A stretch of DNA of 64,000 nt from Calothrix parasitica NIES-267 (GTDB lineage: Bacteria > Cyanobacteriota > Cyanobacteriia > Cyanobacteriales > Nostocaceae): assembly GCF_002368095.1 (NCBI RefSeq), contig NZ_AP018227.1:8662001-8726000 (forward strand), written 5' to 3'. Position numbers and translations under genes: made by a program. Position 1 is the stretch's first letter. Every line of letters starts with the position of its first letter. A model generated the notes under the pieces. It had not been told where the DNA came from, did not search any database, and was given only the letters and a program-made list of their open reading frames with translations. This document shows, in pieces, positions 46,232 through 56,314 of this stretch.

Positions 46232-48223
46232 CTAACCTATTTGGGTCTCACTATCATCAAAATTTGATTCCGTTGAATCCTCTACAACTTCCGGAATTAT
46301 CGCATCTGGTTTAATTGCATCTGTTTTTACTTCATCTTTTTTCTGTACTAATTTAGTAATTTGAGATATTACTTTCCCTAAATTCCCTTCTTCTAATAAA
46401 CTATTAATTACCGAAATACCGCTGGTGGATAACATTAATTTATTAATATCTTCGACACCTTTACCGTTACCATTCGCACCAGGAAAAGAGTAAATTCTAG
46501 TATTACCTATAACTCCCGGTTGTGGTGCGAGAGAACTAACTATTTCTGGTAGTTTTTCTGATAGTTCTGGCCAAATTGTACTCACAATTTTAGCGCTCAA
46601 ATTGGCATTACTAATACTATTTTCAGCGGATATTCTAGCTTGAATACCTTCAGCTTCTGCTAGAGCTTTATCGCGTTCGGCTTGTGCAAGAATACGAATT
46701 GATTCTGCTTCTAATTCTGCTGCTTGTTGAGCAATTTCTGCTTGCTTGCGACGACGAAAAGCCTCTATTTCAATAACTTTACGCTCGCTAATATCTCTTT
46801 CTTGGGCTTGTTGTTCGGCAGCAATTGAAGATAGATTTTTGTTTCGTTCGGCTTTTTCTGTTTCACTAGCAGTTTTTACCGCTTCTTGGGCTTGAACTTG
46901 TTCGGCTTCTGCTAAAAAGGTCTCTTTTTTCTTATTCGCGATTGATATAGCTAAATCTTCTTGGGCTAGTTTCGCAACTTTTTCCGATTCTGCTATCTGT
47001 ACCTGTGCTTCTAATTTGTTGGATTGTACTGCTTGTTCTCGGGTAATTTCGGCTAGTTCGGCTTCTTGTTTTTGCTCGGTTTGGGCTATTTTTAGTTGTT
47101 TGTTACGCGCTTCTAGAGCAATATCGGCTTCAATTTGACTTTGTTGAATCGATAATTTTTTACGAATTTCTTCTTCTTCTACAGATTTATCCTGCAAAAT
47201 CTTACTACGTACAGTCGCAGCAGCTTCTTTATCTTTAGCTTCCTGAATTTCTCGCTCTCGTTGTGCTGTCAGCGCTTCTACCTGTAATTTTTGCTCTAAC
47301 TCAGCCGTTTCTTTTTCTTGAGAAATCTGTAGCGATAGCTTTTGAGCATCTAATTCTTTTTGTTCGATAGCAACTTGAGTTGTTAATTCTACTTCGCGCT
47401 TTTGCTGAATTGAACGCTGAATGGTTTCCGTCCGAAGTCTTACACCTTGAGCATCGAAGAAATTATTGGTGTCATAGGTGTCGCTCTCTTCGATTTCTGA
47501 AATTGCAATGTTGTTGAGAGTTAAACCGACTTTCTTTAAATCCTGCTGAGTTAGATTCAAAACTTCTTCTGCAAAACCTAATTTATCCGAATCGATTTCT
47601 GCTAAAGTCTTCTTTTTCGCAGCCGCTCGAATTGCATCATCAGCACGGGTTTCTAACGCTTCTTTGATATCTTCCGATGAAATTTTACCTTGTCTAGAAA
47701 TTCTAGCCGCAGCAATTTGTACATCCTCTTCACTAGCGCTGATGCAAACATAAAAAGTTACCCGCATATTGGCTCTGAGGTAATCTTGAGTGCGAACTGC
47801 TAATTTACCGGTACGCTCAACATTGATAGAAATTTCCCGTAAAGGTACCCGCGTTAGTTCGTGAAATCCAGGTATAACAATGCAGCCACCATTCAGAAAT
47901 ACCGTTTTCTTTTTCACAAAAACACCACCAGTCCTAACAAACGCTTCGTTAGTGGGAGTAATTACATAAATTCGCGTATAAGCAAAAACGCTGAGCAACA
48001 ATAGTAAGACTAAACTTCCAATTATCCCAGGGAAAATTAAACTTCCACCTATTTGAAGAGTAGGCTGAGAAAATTGAGAAACGTAAGAAGGTGGTGTTAC
48101 TGGTTTTCCTGCAATTAAATTCAGCGGTATAGATGCATGTTCGTTGATATTAGATAACTCTACTACCACGGTATTTGTAGGAGGTAGCGGTAATGATGCA
48201 ATAAAATTTAACCAAAATAGCAT
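46232..48223 (-). CDS. Flotillin-like SPFH-domain protein
   Basis: The 663-residue protein has a membrane segment near 60-85 (SLVLLLLLSVFAY) and an SPFH/band-7 domain (about 95-270), with TNEAFVRTGG, FVKKKTVFLNGGCIVIP, LREISINVERTGKLAVRTQD and KLGFAEEVLNLTQQDLKKVG. A very long Glu/Gln/Ala coiled coil (about 285-560, many EIEEAE and EREIQEAK units) follows. It would form membrane microdomain scaffolds. It lies 12 bp downstream of an NfeD/YqiJ-like gene, the classic flotillin operon partner. The C-terminus is acidic. Confidence 0.9.
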   Translation of the reverse strand: MLFWLNFIASLPLPPTNTVVVELSNINEHASIPLNLIAGKPVTPPSYVSQFSQPTLQIGGSLIFPGIIGSLVLLLLLSVFAYTRIYVITPTNEAFVRTGGVFVKKKTVFLNGGCIVIPGFHELTRVPLREISINVERTGKLAVRTQDYLRANMRVTFYVCISASEEDVQIAAARISRQGKISSEDIKEALETRADDAIRAAAKKKTLAEIDSDKLGFAEEVLNLTQQDLKKVGLTLNNIAISEIEESDTYDTNNFFDAQGVRLRTETIQRSIQQKREVELTTQVAIEQKELDAQKLSLQISQEKETAELEQKLQVEALTAQREREIQEAKDKEAAATVRSKILQDKSVEEEEIRKKLSIQQSQIEADIALEARNKQLKIAQTEQKQEAELAEITREQAVQSNKLEAQVQIAESEKVAKLAQEDLAISIANKKKETFLAEAEQVQAQEAVKTASETEKAERNKNLSSIAAEQQAQERDISERKVIEIEAFRRRKQAEIAQQAAELEAESIRILAQAERDKALAEAEGIQARISAENSISNANLSAKIVSTIWPELSEKLPEIVSSLAPQPGVIGNTRIYSFPGANGNGKGVEDINKLMLSTSGISVINSLLEEGNLGKVISQITKLVQKKDEVKTDAIKPDAIIPEVVEDSTESNFDDSETQIG

Positions 48224-48235
48224 ATTCTTCGATTT

Positions 48236-48895
48236 TTATTTTTTATTTGTAACCCTGAGCCAATGATTTTCATCTGGACTGTTAGAAGCAATCGCAAAAT
48301 AAACATCAACAGTCCTATCAATCACAATCACTGTTTCACCATGACGGGGTATGACTGTTCCCCATTCTGGAACAGTTGCATTAATAGTCACCAAATTCCC
48401 AGACTTATCGATGACATCAACTTGACCGATTCTGCCTTGTTTTTCTAAAGGAATAGTGGCAGAACTAACCGTACCATTGCGACCAATTAAGCGGTCGCTG
48501 CTAGTATCTTCGCCAAATTCAGCAAAAATTCTTCCAACCGGTCGTGCAATTAGTCCCCCTGTAAATAAACTGAGAAACATCGACAAAATTAACACAATAA
48601 AATTCCAACCACCACTAGGAACTTGATTGAGGATTCCTCCCAACCAAACATTAAACATCCAGCCAAACAAGCCCCATAAACTTAAATTGATTGCTAGTAG
48701 TAGAATTAGAGGTGCTTTACCAATCCCTATCCATCCCAGAAACAAGCCATTAAAATCAAAATCACCGTCAGTACCAACATCCGTATCGATATCAACGTCA
48801 TCATCTCCACCACCGGAGACAATTACAAATAGAAATAATAAGACTCCCATACCCAGGAATATCCAGTAGGGTAGATTCGCGGGGTGAAATAGCAT
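48236..48895 (-). CDS. NfeD/YqiJ-like membrane protein with OB-fold
   Basis: The 219-residue protein has an N-terminal membrane helix (about 10-27), an Asp-rich loop (GGGDDDVDIDTDVGTDGDFD), two or three more helices up to about 125 and a C-terminal OB-fold domain (LIGRNGTVSSATIPLEKQGR, ETVIVIDRTVDVYFAI). This is the layout of flotillin-partner proteins such as YqiJ/YuaF. It directly precedes the flotillin gene on the minus strand, 12 bp apart, so the two are almost certainly one operon and act together in membrane organisation. Confidence 0.87.
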   Translation of the reverse strand: MLFHPANLPYWIFLGMGVLLFLFVIVSGGGDDDVDIDTDVGTDGDFDFNGLFLGWIGIGKAPLILLLAINLSLWGLFGWMFNVWLGGILNQVPSGGWNFIVLILSMFLSLFTGGLIARPVGRIFAEFGEDTSSDRLIGRNGTVSSATIPLEKQGRIGQVDVIDKSGNLVTINATVPEWGTVIPRHGETVIVIDRTVDVYFAIASNSPDENHWLRVTNKK

Positions 48896-49017
48896 AGTTA
48901 ATGTGGCTGATAAAATTTTTTGATAAGTAATTATAGCTATATTTTTTTAAATTTTGGAAATACTTAGCGTTTGAAATCTTAGTGATATAAGTGAAGTCAG
49001 TTGTGTGGACTAATCTT

Positions 49018-49160
49018 GGGAGCATCCCAATTTTGCACAATCAAGATTTTGGTTGTCATTGCGAACGAAGTGAAGCAATCTCAAAGCGTTGCGATTGCGT
49101 CGTTCCACTTCGTTACACTCGCAATGACAAATAGTATTTTTACACATTTGGGATGCTCCC
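49018..49160. mobile_element. MITE, GGGAGCATCCC ends, 8-bp target duplication
   Basis: The 143-bp element has the same perfect 11-bp ends and core as the element at 40497. Its borders show the direct repeat CTAATCTT (49010-49017 and 49161-49168). It lies in the 48896-49667 gap, upstream of the NfeD-like gene and before a 40-bp tandem array. Confidence 0.9.
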
Positions 49161-49175
49161 CTAATCTTTTTTAGT

Positions 49176-49402
49176 ATTCCGATAGCGGAACAGTAACGAA
49201 GTGAATATTTTAATTATTCCGATAGCAGAACAGTAGCCAACAAATTATTCCAACTATTCCGATAACGGAACAGTAAAGAATTGAGATTTTAACTATTCCA
49301 ATAGGGGAACAGTAACCAACCGATTATTCCAACTACTCTGATAGCGGAACAGTAAAGAATTAAGATTTCAACCCAATTCGATAACGGAGCAGTAGCCAAC
49401 TG
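49176..49402. repeat. Six-unit tandem repeat, about 40 bp, alternating tail types
   Basis: Units start at 49176, 49216, 49256, 49295, 49335 and 49375. Each begins ATTCCGATAGCGGAACAGTA, with a small TTCCG/CGGAA hairpin, and has a tail of about 20 bp. Tails alternate between a GAATT(G/A)AGATTT type and a GCCAAC ... TTATTCCAACT type, so the true period is a ~79-bp dimer. The alternation and related tails exclude a CRISPR array. Confidence 0.85.
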
Positions 49403-49582
49403 ACGCGATAGTTAATCTTTCACAAGCAAGGAAGTTTAAAATCCGCAGAGCAGTAAAACGATTCACCCACAAAAAATATTCAACATAAATATAAAATCTC
49501 TCTTAGGAGGCTTAAATACAAGGTAAAAATTGTATAAATTTATTATTCACCCTATATCTGCTCGTAAAAACATTTAGCTCGT

Positions 49583-49664
49583 AACTGATAACTGATAACT
49601 GATAACTGATAACTGATAACTGATAACTGATAACTGCTCACTGATAACTGCTCACTGTTAACTG
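49583..49664. repeat. Heptamer STRR (AACTGAT) immediately upstream of xseA
   Basis: Seven perfect AACTGAT units are followed by degenerate AACTGCT/CACTGTT units ending at the xseA start region. The xseA start has no clear ribosome-binding site, because the repeats occupy that position. Confidence 0.85.
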
Positions 49665-49667
49665 AAA

Positions 49668-50909
49668 ATGTATTCCGAACAACAAAAATCCCTGATTCCC
49701 GATTCTGCTCTTTCTGTCGCTGGTTTAACTGAGTATATTCAATCGCTGTTAGAAGATGATTCAGTATTACGACAAGTTTGGATAACTGGTGAAGTTTCTA
49801 GTGCAAACAACCATCGTGCGGGATTATTTTTTACTTTAAAAGATACCGATAGTACTGCTTCTATTAAATGCGTTACTTGGAGAAGTGTAATACCGAAACT
49901 GGCTCAAATGCCTGCTGTTGGAGAACAATTAATTATTTTGGGTAGCATTAGGCTTTATCCGGCGCGAGGGGAATATCAGCTTACTGTGTGGCAAGCGATA
50001 CCGGCTGGTGTGGGTTTACAGGCTTTACGTTTTCAGCAGTTAAAAAACCGTTTGACAGCAGAAGGTTTGTTTGATGAAGAAAGGAAACAACCGCTTCCCG
50101 AACATCCTCAAACTATCGCTGTTGTCACTTCTCCTACTGCTGCGGCTTGGGGTGACATCAAGAAAACACTTAATAGTCGGTATCCCGGTTTACAGGTTTT
50201 ATTTTCTCCTGCGACGGTTCAGGGAGAGCAAGCACCAGCTTCTATCGCTAAAGCAATTGAAAGAGTTGAAAATGACGGACGCGCAGAAGTCTTGATATTA
50301 GGTCGTGGTGGGGGTGCGGTTGAAGAATTAGCATGCTTCAACGACGAACGAGTTGTGCGGGCGATCGCCGAATGTTCGATTCCGATAATTACTGGTATCG
50401 GACATCAACGCGATGAATCACTAGCGGATTTAGCAGCAGACGAAAGCGTTCATACTCCCACAGCAGCAGCAGAAATAGTTGTACCGTCACTCAATGATTT
50501 GTACAATCAACATTGCGATAGGATTGCGGCTTTATCTGAAGTTGTCAATTGTTCTGTGGAAACTTCTCAGAAAAAAATCCAAACACTGCGGAATCGTTTG
50601 CAGCGATATCAATTAGATAAAAAACTCGAACAAGAAAAAATTGCTTTGAGTTGGAAGCGTGAAAAACTAGTCCAAGCAATGAATTCCGAATCGCAGCAAG
50701 CAAAGCAAAATTTAGAATTATTGCGACAAAAGTTAATCACATTAAACCCCAAAGCAGTTTTGCAACGCGGTTATGCAGTGGTGAGACAAGAAAATGGCAG
50801 TATTGCTCGCGATGCTTCGGAGTTGGAAATTGGAGAAGAATTGTTAATACAGATGGGGAAAGGTGCAGCGAAGGTGAAAGTTGTTGAGATTGAAGGAAGT
50901 GGGGAATAA
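49668..50909 (+). CDS. xseA: Exodeoxyribonuclease VII large subunit
   Basis: The 413-residue protein has an N-terminal OB-fold nucleic-acid-binding domain (about 12-110: LTEYIQSLLEDDSVLRQVW, ISGEVSSANNHR-like). The catalytic core follows, with AVVTSPTAAAWGDIKKTLNSR, ILGRGGGAVEELACFNDE and SIPIITGIGHQRDESLADLAADE with VHTPTAAAE. A coiled coil (about 280-360) contacts the small subunits. With XseB it degrades single-stranded DNA from both ends. The gene for the small subunit is 193 bp downstream, separated by a GGTAATG heptamer run at 50910-50957. Confidence 0.96.
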   Translation: MYSEQQKSLIPDSALSVAGLTEYIQSLLEDDSVLRQVWITGEVSSANNHRAGLFFTLKDTDSTASIKCVTWRSVIPKLAQMPAVGEQLIILGSIRLYPARGEYQLTVWQAIPAGVGLQALRFQQLKNRLTAEGLFDEERKQPLPEHPQTIAVVTSPTAAAWGDIKKTLNSRYPGLQVLFSPATVQGEQAPASIAKAIERVENDGRAEVLILGRGGGAVEELACFNDERVVRAIAECSIPIITGIGHQRDESLADLAADESVHTPTAAAEIVVPSLNDLYNQHCDRIAALSEVVNCSVETSQKKIQTLRNRLQRYQLDKKLEQEKIALSWKREKLVQAMNSESQQAKQNLELLRQKLITLNPKAVLQRGYAVVRQENGSIARDASELEIGEELLIQMGKGAAKVKVVEIEGSGE

Positions 50910-51101
50910 ATAATGGGTAATAGGTAATGGGTAATAGGTAATAGGTAATGGTTAATGGAAAATACTCAATTAAAATAATAATTTGAAGTAAAAATAAACC
51001 AGGTCGCTGGGTTTTGCTTGTGTAGTAGCGGTTTCAACCGCCAGTTTTAATATCCACCTACAATATAGAATTAAACTTCTTCTAAGCATACAAAAACAAT
51101 C

Positions 51102-51308
51102 ATGAAAAAAAACTGGAATTACGAAACCAAAGTTGAAGAAATCGAAAATATAATATCTAGCATCGAAGCCGGAGAATTGGAGTTAGAAGAAGTATTTGAA
51201 CAATTTGGCGCTGCTGTAAAATCCTTACGGGAATGCGAAAGTTTTCTACAACAGCGACAACAACAAGTAGATTTAATGATTGAAACGCTTCAAGACAGCG
51301 AGCAGTGA
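51102..51308 (+). CDS. xseB: Exodeoxyribonuclease VII small subunit
   Basis: The 68-residue helical protein has the XseB signature ([20 protein letters not shown], then [20 protein letters not shown], the glycine-linked two-helix fold). Several copies bind the large subunit to form exonuclease VII. It lies downstream of xseA on the same strand. The last residues (QDSEQ) and the stop codon are encoded by a GACAGCGAGCAGTGAGCAG repeat. Confidence 0.93.
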   Translation: MKKNWNYETKVEEIENIISSIEAGELELEEVFEQFGAAVKSLRECESFLQQRQQQVDLMIETLQDSEQ

Positions 51309-51479
51309 GCAGTTAGAAATTAAAAGTTTATTGGCTATTACAATAGCTTTTAATTGAGTTTTCAAAATCCCAGGATTCTCCAAACAATAACGAATACCTG
51401 GTTAACCGAAGAAAGGATTGTTTATTTAATGGTAAATTTCAGTAAGGTAATGAGCTATTAATAAAGAAATTATTTCAAA

Positions 51480-51881
51480 TCAACCCATAAGAATAACATT
51501 ATCAATCACATGAATGACACCATTATCAGCTTCGATATCTGCTTCCAAAACTGTGGCATTTTTCACTTCAAATCTATCACCACAATTAATACTAATAGGG
51601 GAACCTTCCACAGAATTTACGGTTTTCAATTTTGCTAAATCAGCCTGCATTAATTTGCCCATTACAACATGGTATGTGAGAATTCTTGCTAGCTGGGGAG
51701 GATTTTGCACCAGAGTTTGAACGGTTCCGGCCGGTAATTTTGCAAAAGCTTCATCATTAGGTGCAAAAACTGTAAAAGGTCCGGCACTTTTTAATGTTTC
51801 TACTAAATTAGCAGCTTGTACAGCGGCAACTAGCGTATTAAAAGAATCAGCACTAACAGCAATATCAACTATATCTGCCAT
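51480..51881 (-). CDS. Fasciclin (FAS1) domain protein
   Basis: The 133-residue protein starts at the ATG at 51881, giving [17 protein letters not shown]; an upstream in-frame start adds 22 unlikely residues. It is a single FAS1 domain with the H1 box [20 protein letters not shown], the YH motif ([10 protein letters not shown]) and the H2 box [15 protein letters not shown]1 domains mediate adhesion or protein contacts. No signal peptide is seen with this start, which is common in cyanobacterial single-domain FAS1 proteins. It stands alone between xseB and the large repeat protein. Confidence 0.92.
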   Translation of the reverse strand: MADIVDIAVSADSFNTLVAAVQAANLVETLKSAGPFTVFAPNDEAFAKLPAGTVQTLVQNPPQLARILTYHVVMGKLMQADLAKLKTVNSVEGSPISINCGDRFEVKNATVLEADIEADNGVIHVIDNVILMG

Positions 51882-52172
51882 GTTTTTACTATTACTCTGG
51901 TAACTATCATAAAAATTATAAGAGATAGTAAAGCGTTGCTCAATCAAAATATTAGACTTGAGCTATTAGCAGAACGGATTGATTCCGAATTATTAGGAAA
52001 ATTACTATCTATTAACCGAACAATTTTTAACTTTCAATCGTAAGAAGTCTCACACCTACTCAAATTAAAGGTGTCGTGACGCGAAGAACGCGGTTTGGCT
52101 TAGCTAGACCGCGTTTTCGCTCATGAATACCAGGTTAAAATGTTTGTGTATCTGGTCGTTAACAACTAACTA

Positions 52173-55100
52173 CTAACTAAATTCAACGCTAACGGTAGCA
52201 TCGTTAAAGTCTTTATCACCACCTTCTGCTAAATCTTCAAATCCGAAAACATTATTCCCTAACATTCTTACGTGGTCTGCTCCATCGGAATTTGCGCCAA
52301 TGTAGGAGAAGTAAGTTCTGGGGTCGTTACCGGAATCGCTATCTAATAGTTCACCTGGGTTTCCATCTACTATCATGAATGCAGCAAATAATGAACCTGC
52401 TTCAAATTCACCTGTAAAGGTGCTTGTACCTCCATCTGATACTTGCAAATCATCCATAGCAACACGGTTTTGCATTGCTGCTGTTTTATAATTAGCATCT
52501 CCAACAGCTACGTCTGCGACACCATCATTATCGGTATCGATACCACCGTTTATATCAGCAATTTTATACCAGCCAATAATGCTATCAAATGAAGCTTCGC
52601 GATGTAGGGTAAATGTGGCTGTTTGGTTGGTAGTAACGCTTGTGAGGTCGATAAGTTCTCCCTGTTGGTTTTGTAAATTGCTGCTGACGCTACCGATGGG
52701 TTGCGTAGCTTGGTTATTCAACTGCATTTCTACTGTGATATCTTCGGAGAAATCTAAGTTGAAGCTATTATCACTGACATCGGATACTGTTAATGAATCT
52801 GACAAGCGTACTTGAGATACATTAACCGAGCCGTTACTTAAACCATCAAGGGTACCGTCTTCTACCATTAATAAGCGGAAGAATTGACCGTTGTCTAATT
52901 CAATAATCCGATTGAGATTGGTTGAGAAACCTTGTGGTGGGTCATTCAAAACTGAGAATACACTGATGGCTCTGTCTGAAGCGATTCTTGCGTAATCGGA
53001 ATTATCGGGAGTGACTCCCCCGATTGCACCTTGTTCGTCATCTACTTCAAATAAAGCAATTTCATTTACCGAACCTGCTTGGCTCCTTTTTAGCAGAAAA
53101 TTGAGTTTTGCAGAATCACCATTGAGTGAAAATGTTTTATTGGTGCTAGATAATTCAGTGGCTATACCTGTATTTACTCCACCACCGCTACCTGTTCCAC
53201 CACCACTACCGGTACTACCGTTATCGGTACCACCGTTGTCGGTACCACCGTTATCAGTACCACCACTACCGGTACCACCGTTATCGGTACCACCGTTATC
53301 GGTACCACCGTTATCGGTACCACCGTTATCGGTACCACCGTTATCGGTACCACCGTTGTCGGTACCACCGTTATCGGTACCACCGTTATCGGTACCACCG
53401 TTGTCAGTACCACCACCGGCAGTATCATCATTGGTGATTGTAGCCATGACGGCTTCGGTAGTAGCAATTTTGTAATCGCTAACCATAGACTCTGTTAATT
53501 CACCAACTAACTCTGGGTCGCTTTCATCTTCTTCAGTTTCTGCTTCCATATCTTCGGGTGTTGGCTCAATCGCTTCCGTATCTTTTTCCTGCTCTTTTGC
53601 AGCGACTAAAGTTAAGCTGATAGTTTCGTTTTGCTCTACATCAGTATCATCTGTTGCATTAATAGTGATAGAAGCAGTTGTTTCTCCATTCTCGAAAGTA
53701 ATTGTTCCTTCAGTATCGGTAAAACTAAAACCTTCATTATCACTTTGGGTAGTGTAGTCTTGATTAAAAACAGCATCCCCACCAACCTCAAAATTTACTG
53801 TTAAAGGGTCGCTTTCACTACTTGCGATATTACTAGTGAAGGTATAAGTTAGCTGATTCTCACCATCTTCAGAAATACTATCAGGACTCACAGAAAGAGA
53901 AATTTCTGGTAATTCCTCTACAAGTTTGACAACAAAAGCATCGCTGCTACCAGCATTGCTAATGCTCTTATCGCCGATAGTCGCATCGTCTTCAAAACTT
54001 CCTGCAACGTAAGTTACATTATCACCCTTAACAGCAATATCGTAACCAACATCAGTAGATTCGCTACCTAAGTTCTTTGCCCATTTCACCTTACCCATCG
54101 TGTCCAGCTTGAGAATGAAGGCATCTTCACTACCAGAGCTATTAAGTTGGATGTTTTCACCAAAAATTAATTGATTTTCAAAACTTCCAGTTAGATAAAT
54201 ATCTTCTGACTCATCTAGAGTAATACCAAAACCTTTATCATCATTTCTACCGCCAAACTTCTTCGCCCATAGAACATTACCATCAGCATCTAATTTAGTG
54301 ACGAATCCGTCATTTGAACCACCAGTACTTGTTAAAGTTGTATCGCCAAAAGTCGCAGTATCTTCAAAGTAGCCGGTAAAATAGGTATTGCCATCCTTAT
54401 CTACAGCTATACCACTACCTTCATTGCTAGCTGCACCATCAAAAGTTTTTTCCCATACAAAATCACCAGTGTCATCTATTTTGGCGATATATAAGTCAGT
54501 ACTAGCGCTAGTTTCAGTAACTCCCATGACATAGGAATTTCCTTGCTCACCTACAACTACTTCGTGACCTGCATCACCAAACTGTTTTGCCCATACTACT
54601 TTACCCGTAGCATCTACCTTAGTGACAAAGCCATCACTCGAACCATCAGCAGTAAGGGAATCTGCTTCACCAAAAGTCACCTCCTCTTCAAAACTACCCG
54701 TAACATAAGTATTCCCTTGACTATCTACGGTTATTCCATCAGCATACTCATCACCTTCACCACCAAACTGTATTGCCCATTGCACCTTACCATCTTTATC
54801 CATCTGAGCAATGAAAGCATCATCTCCACCATTACTTTCAAATGCAATTTCTTCTGTATTTGTAACTGGTGGTGAATCTGTATCGTTTGGGGTTGGCCCA
54901 TCATCACTTACTTCGGCTACATCAAGCTCTGAATTATCTTCCGTTGGAGTCGCAGTTCTAAAAGTTACGTCATCTCGAAAGCTTCCCGCAACATAGGAAT
55001 TTCCCGATTCATCTACAGTAATTCCATAAGCTGCATCATTCTCCCTTCCACCTAGCCTTTGTGCCCATACTACTGTGCCAGCATTATCTAATTTGGCAAT

Positions 55101-55355
55101 AAAAGCATCATCCCTTGAACTTGAACCTTCAGATTCAAGAGTTTCATCACCAAACTTAGCAGTACCTCTAAAGCTACCCGCGATGTAAACATTACCTTCT
55201 TTATCTACATCAACTCCTAAAGCTTCGTCAGACCCCTCACCACCAAAGCCTTTGGCAAAATCCATCCCTGCTTCAAAAGTTGTAGCAGTATTTGAACTGT
55301 CAGTATTTTCCGCAGCGAGAAGAGATGTTGAAGGCTGTTGCTGATTGTTTTCCAT
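52173..55355 (-). CDS. Large SBBP-repeat / Calx-beta / DUF4114 surface protein
   Basis: The 1060-residue protein starts at the ATG at 55355. Residues about 35-480 form eight or so beta-propeller (SBBP) repeats with VDKEGNVYIAGSF and DAFIAKLD-type units. A Calx-beta domain follows (about 483-640, including DYTT and TDVEQNETISLTL). A GGTDN minisatellite linker (about 645-720) precedes a C-terminal DUF4114 domain (FGFEDLAEGGDKDFNDATV). There is no Sec signal, and the DUF4114 end is typical of proteins exported by type I secretion, so it is probably a calcium-binding adhesin or matrix protein. Repeat number is likely variable between strains. Confidence 0.88.
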   Translation of the reverse strand: MENNQQQPSTSLLAAENTDSSNTATTFEAGMDFAKGFGGEGSDEALGVDVDKEGNVYIAGSFRGTAKFGDETLESEGSSSRDDAFIAKLDNAGTVVWAQRLGGRENDAAYGITVDESGNSYVAGSFRDDVTFRTATPTEDNSELDVAEVSDDGPTPNDTDSPPVTNTEEIAFESNGGDDAFIAQMDKDGKVQWAIQFGGEGDEYADGITVDSQGNTYVTGSFEEEVTFGEADSLTADGSSDGFVTKVDATGKVVWAKQFGDAGHEVVVGEQGNSYVMGVTETSASTDLYIAKIDDTGDFVWEKTFDGAASNEGSGIAVDKDGNTYFTGYFEDTATFGDTTLTSTGGSNDGFVTKLDADGNVLWAKKFGGRNDDKGFGITLDESEDIYLTGSFENQLIFGENIQLNSSGSEDAFILKLDTMGKVKWAKNLGSESTDVGYDIAVKGDNVTYVAGSFEDDATIGDKSISNAGSSDAFVVKLVEELPEISLSVSPDSISEDGENQLTYTFTSNIASSESDPLTVNFEVGGDAVFNQDYTTQSDNEGFSFTDTEGTITFENGETTASITINATDDTDVEQNETISLTLVAAKEQEKDTEAIEPTPEDMEAETEEDESDPELVGELTESMVSDYKIATTEAVMATITNDDTAGGGTDNGGTDNGGTDNGGTDNGGTDNGGTDNGGTDNGGTDNGGTDNGGTGSGGTDNGGTDNGGTDNGSTGSGGGTGSGGGVNTGIATELSSTNKTFSLNGDSAKLNFLLKRSQAGSVNEIALFEVDDEQGAIGGVTPDNSDYARIASDRAISVFSVLNDPPQGFSTNLNRIIELDNGQFFRLLMVEDGTLDGLSNGSVNVSQVRLSDSLTVSDVSDNSFNLDFSEDITVEMQLNNQATQPIGSVSSNLQNQQGELIDLTSVTTNQTATFTLHREASFDSIIGWYKIADINGGIDTDNDGVADVAVGDANYKTAAMQNRVAMDDLQVSDGGTSTFTGEFEAGSLFAAFMIVDGNPGELLDSDSGNDPRTYFSYIGANSDGADHVRMLGNNVFGFEDLAEGGDKDFNDATVSVEFS
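53205..53415. repeat. 15-bp coding minisatellite (GGTDN)
   Basis: About fourteen 15-bp units, each containing GGTACC on the plus strand and encoding Gly-Gly-Thr-Asp-Asn on the minus strand. One or two units are GGTGS or GSTGS. Changes in copy number keep the frame, so this is a plausible site of length variation. Confidence 0.92.
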
Positions 55356-56314
55356 AGTTTTACTTAGCACCTGATACTCTAGGTTCTTATAAAAAAAAGT
55401 TTCTAGTCAGTTGTATCCCATGCTACGGAGAATGGCAAAATAGAATTGTGGAATTGCGATTGGGAATAGACCATTGGAAATTGGGGATTGGGGAAATGAG
55501 ACGGTTTAATTTTGGAGTCAAAAGATGGTGATTTTTACTTAGCAATAATCAATATGTACCAAGATATTTCTTAAGATGCTTAAGTAGCATTGTGGTGGCA
55601 ATTCTACTTAAGAAGACTCACAACCATTTATTATTAAAAATGCTTACAGATATTGTTAAAAAATATGATGTGGTATTACTATTGCAAAGGATATTTTCTC
55701 AATAGAAAGATAAAAACGTGATTTCTTTCATAGCGCTATCTTCAGAAGAATTTCCATTGCAGCCTAGAGGAAAAATTTGAGAAAATTATATCAAGCTTAA
55801 AATAGCAGTACTTTTATAGATTGCTCTAAATCCTTGTAATTTAGCTATGATAATTTTATTTATGAGTAAATTTAAGACAAAATTTACAAGTAATTTATAT
55901 ATTTAATTTACGGTTTTGAATATAAATAATCAGCAAATAACTTCAGATTGTATTGGTAATAATTAAAACTCAAAATTAGAAGAATAATTAAGTATTGATA
56001 AACTCAGCTTTTCCAGACACGACGAGTTTATTAATTCTCAGAAATAATGCAACAGTATTCCACCGTATTAAATTTATAGGGTTTACGTCGTCACGTGACC
56101 AAAAATCAAATTCCTGCTTTAATTACGGAAATCAGCTTAAGAGAACTGAAGAAATCAAAATGTTTTCTATTAATCTGCCTAAAACCTGGTTCCGATTCCC
56201 TGTTCCCTTGTGTTGATTACTATTTTCAAAGTCAACTTAGTTAATATTTAACAATTAATGTCCAAAACAGCATAAACTTTTTGATGATAAAGCTGTAACC
56301 AGGGAATTGAAGAA
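55356..56314. other. Long gap between adhesin gene and spp
   Basis: The gap contains a GGGGATTGGGGA-type run near 55475 and otherwise AT-rich sequence. A 73-codon open frame at 55995-56216 has no coding character. No gene is visible. Promoters for the two divergent genes probably lie near its ends. Confidence 0.5.

Noticed and set aside
49176-49402. CRISPR-like regular repeats
   Set aside because: The tails are related and alternate; there are no unique spacers.
53011-53475. Proline-rich frame VPPLSVPPLS antisense to the adhesin
   Set aside because: Shadow of the 15-bp minisatellite; the minus-strand gene has clear domains.
55995-56216. 73-codon frame before spp
   Set aside because: No ribosome site, no recognisable domain and random composition.
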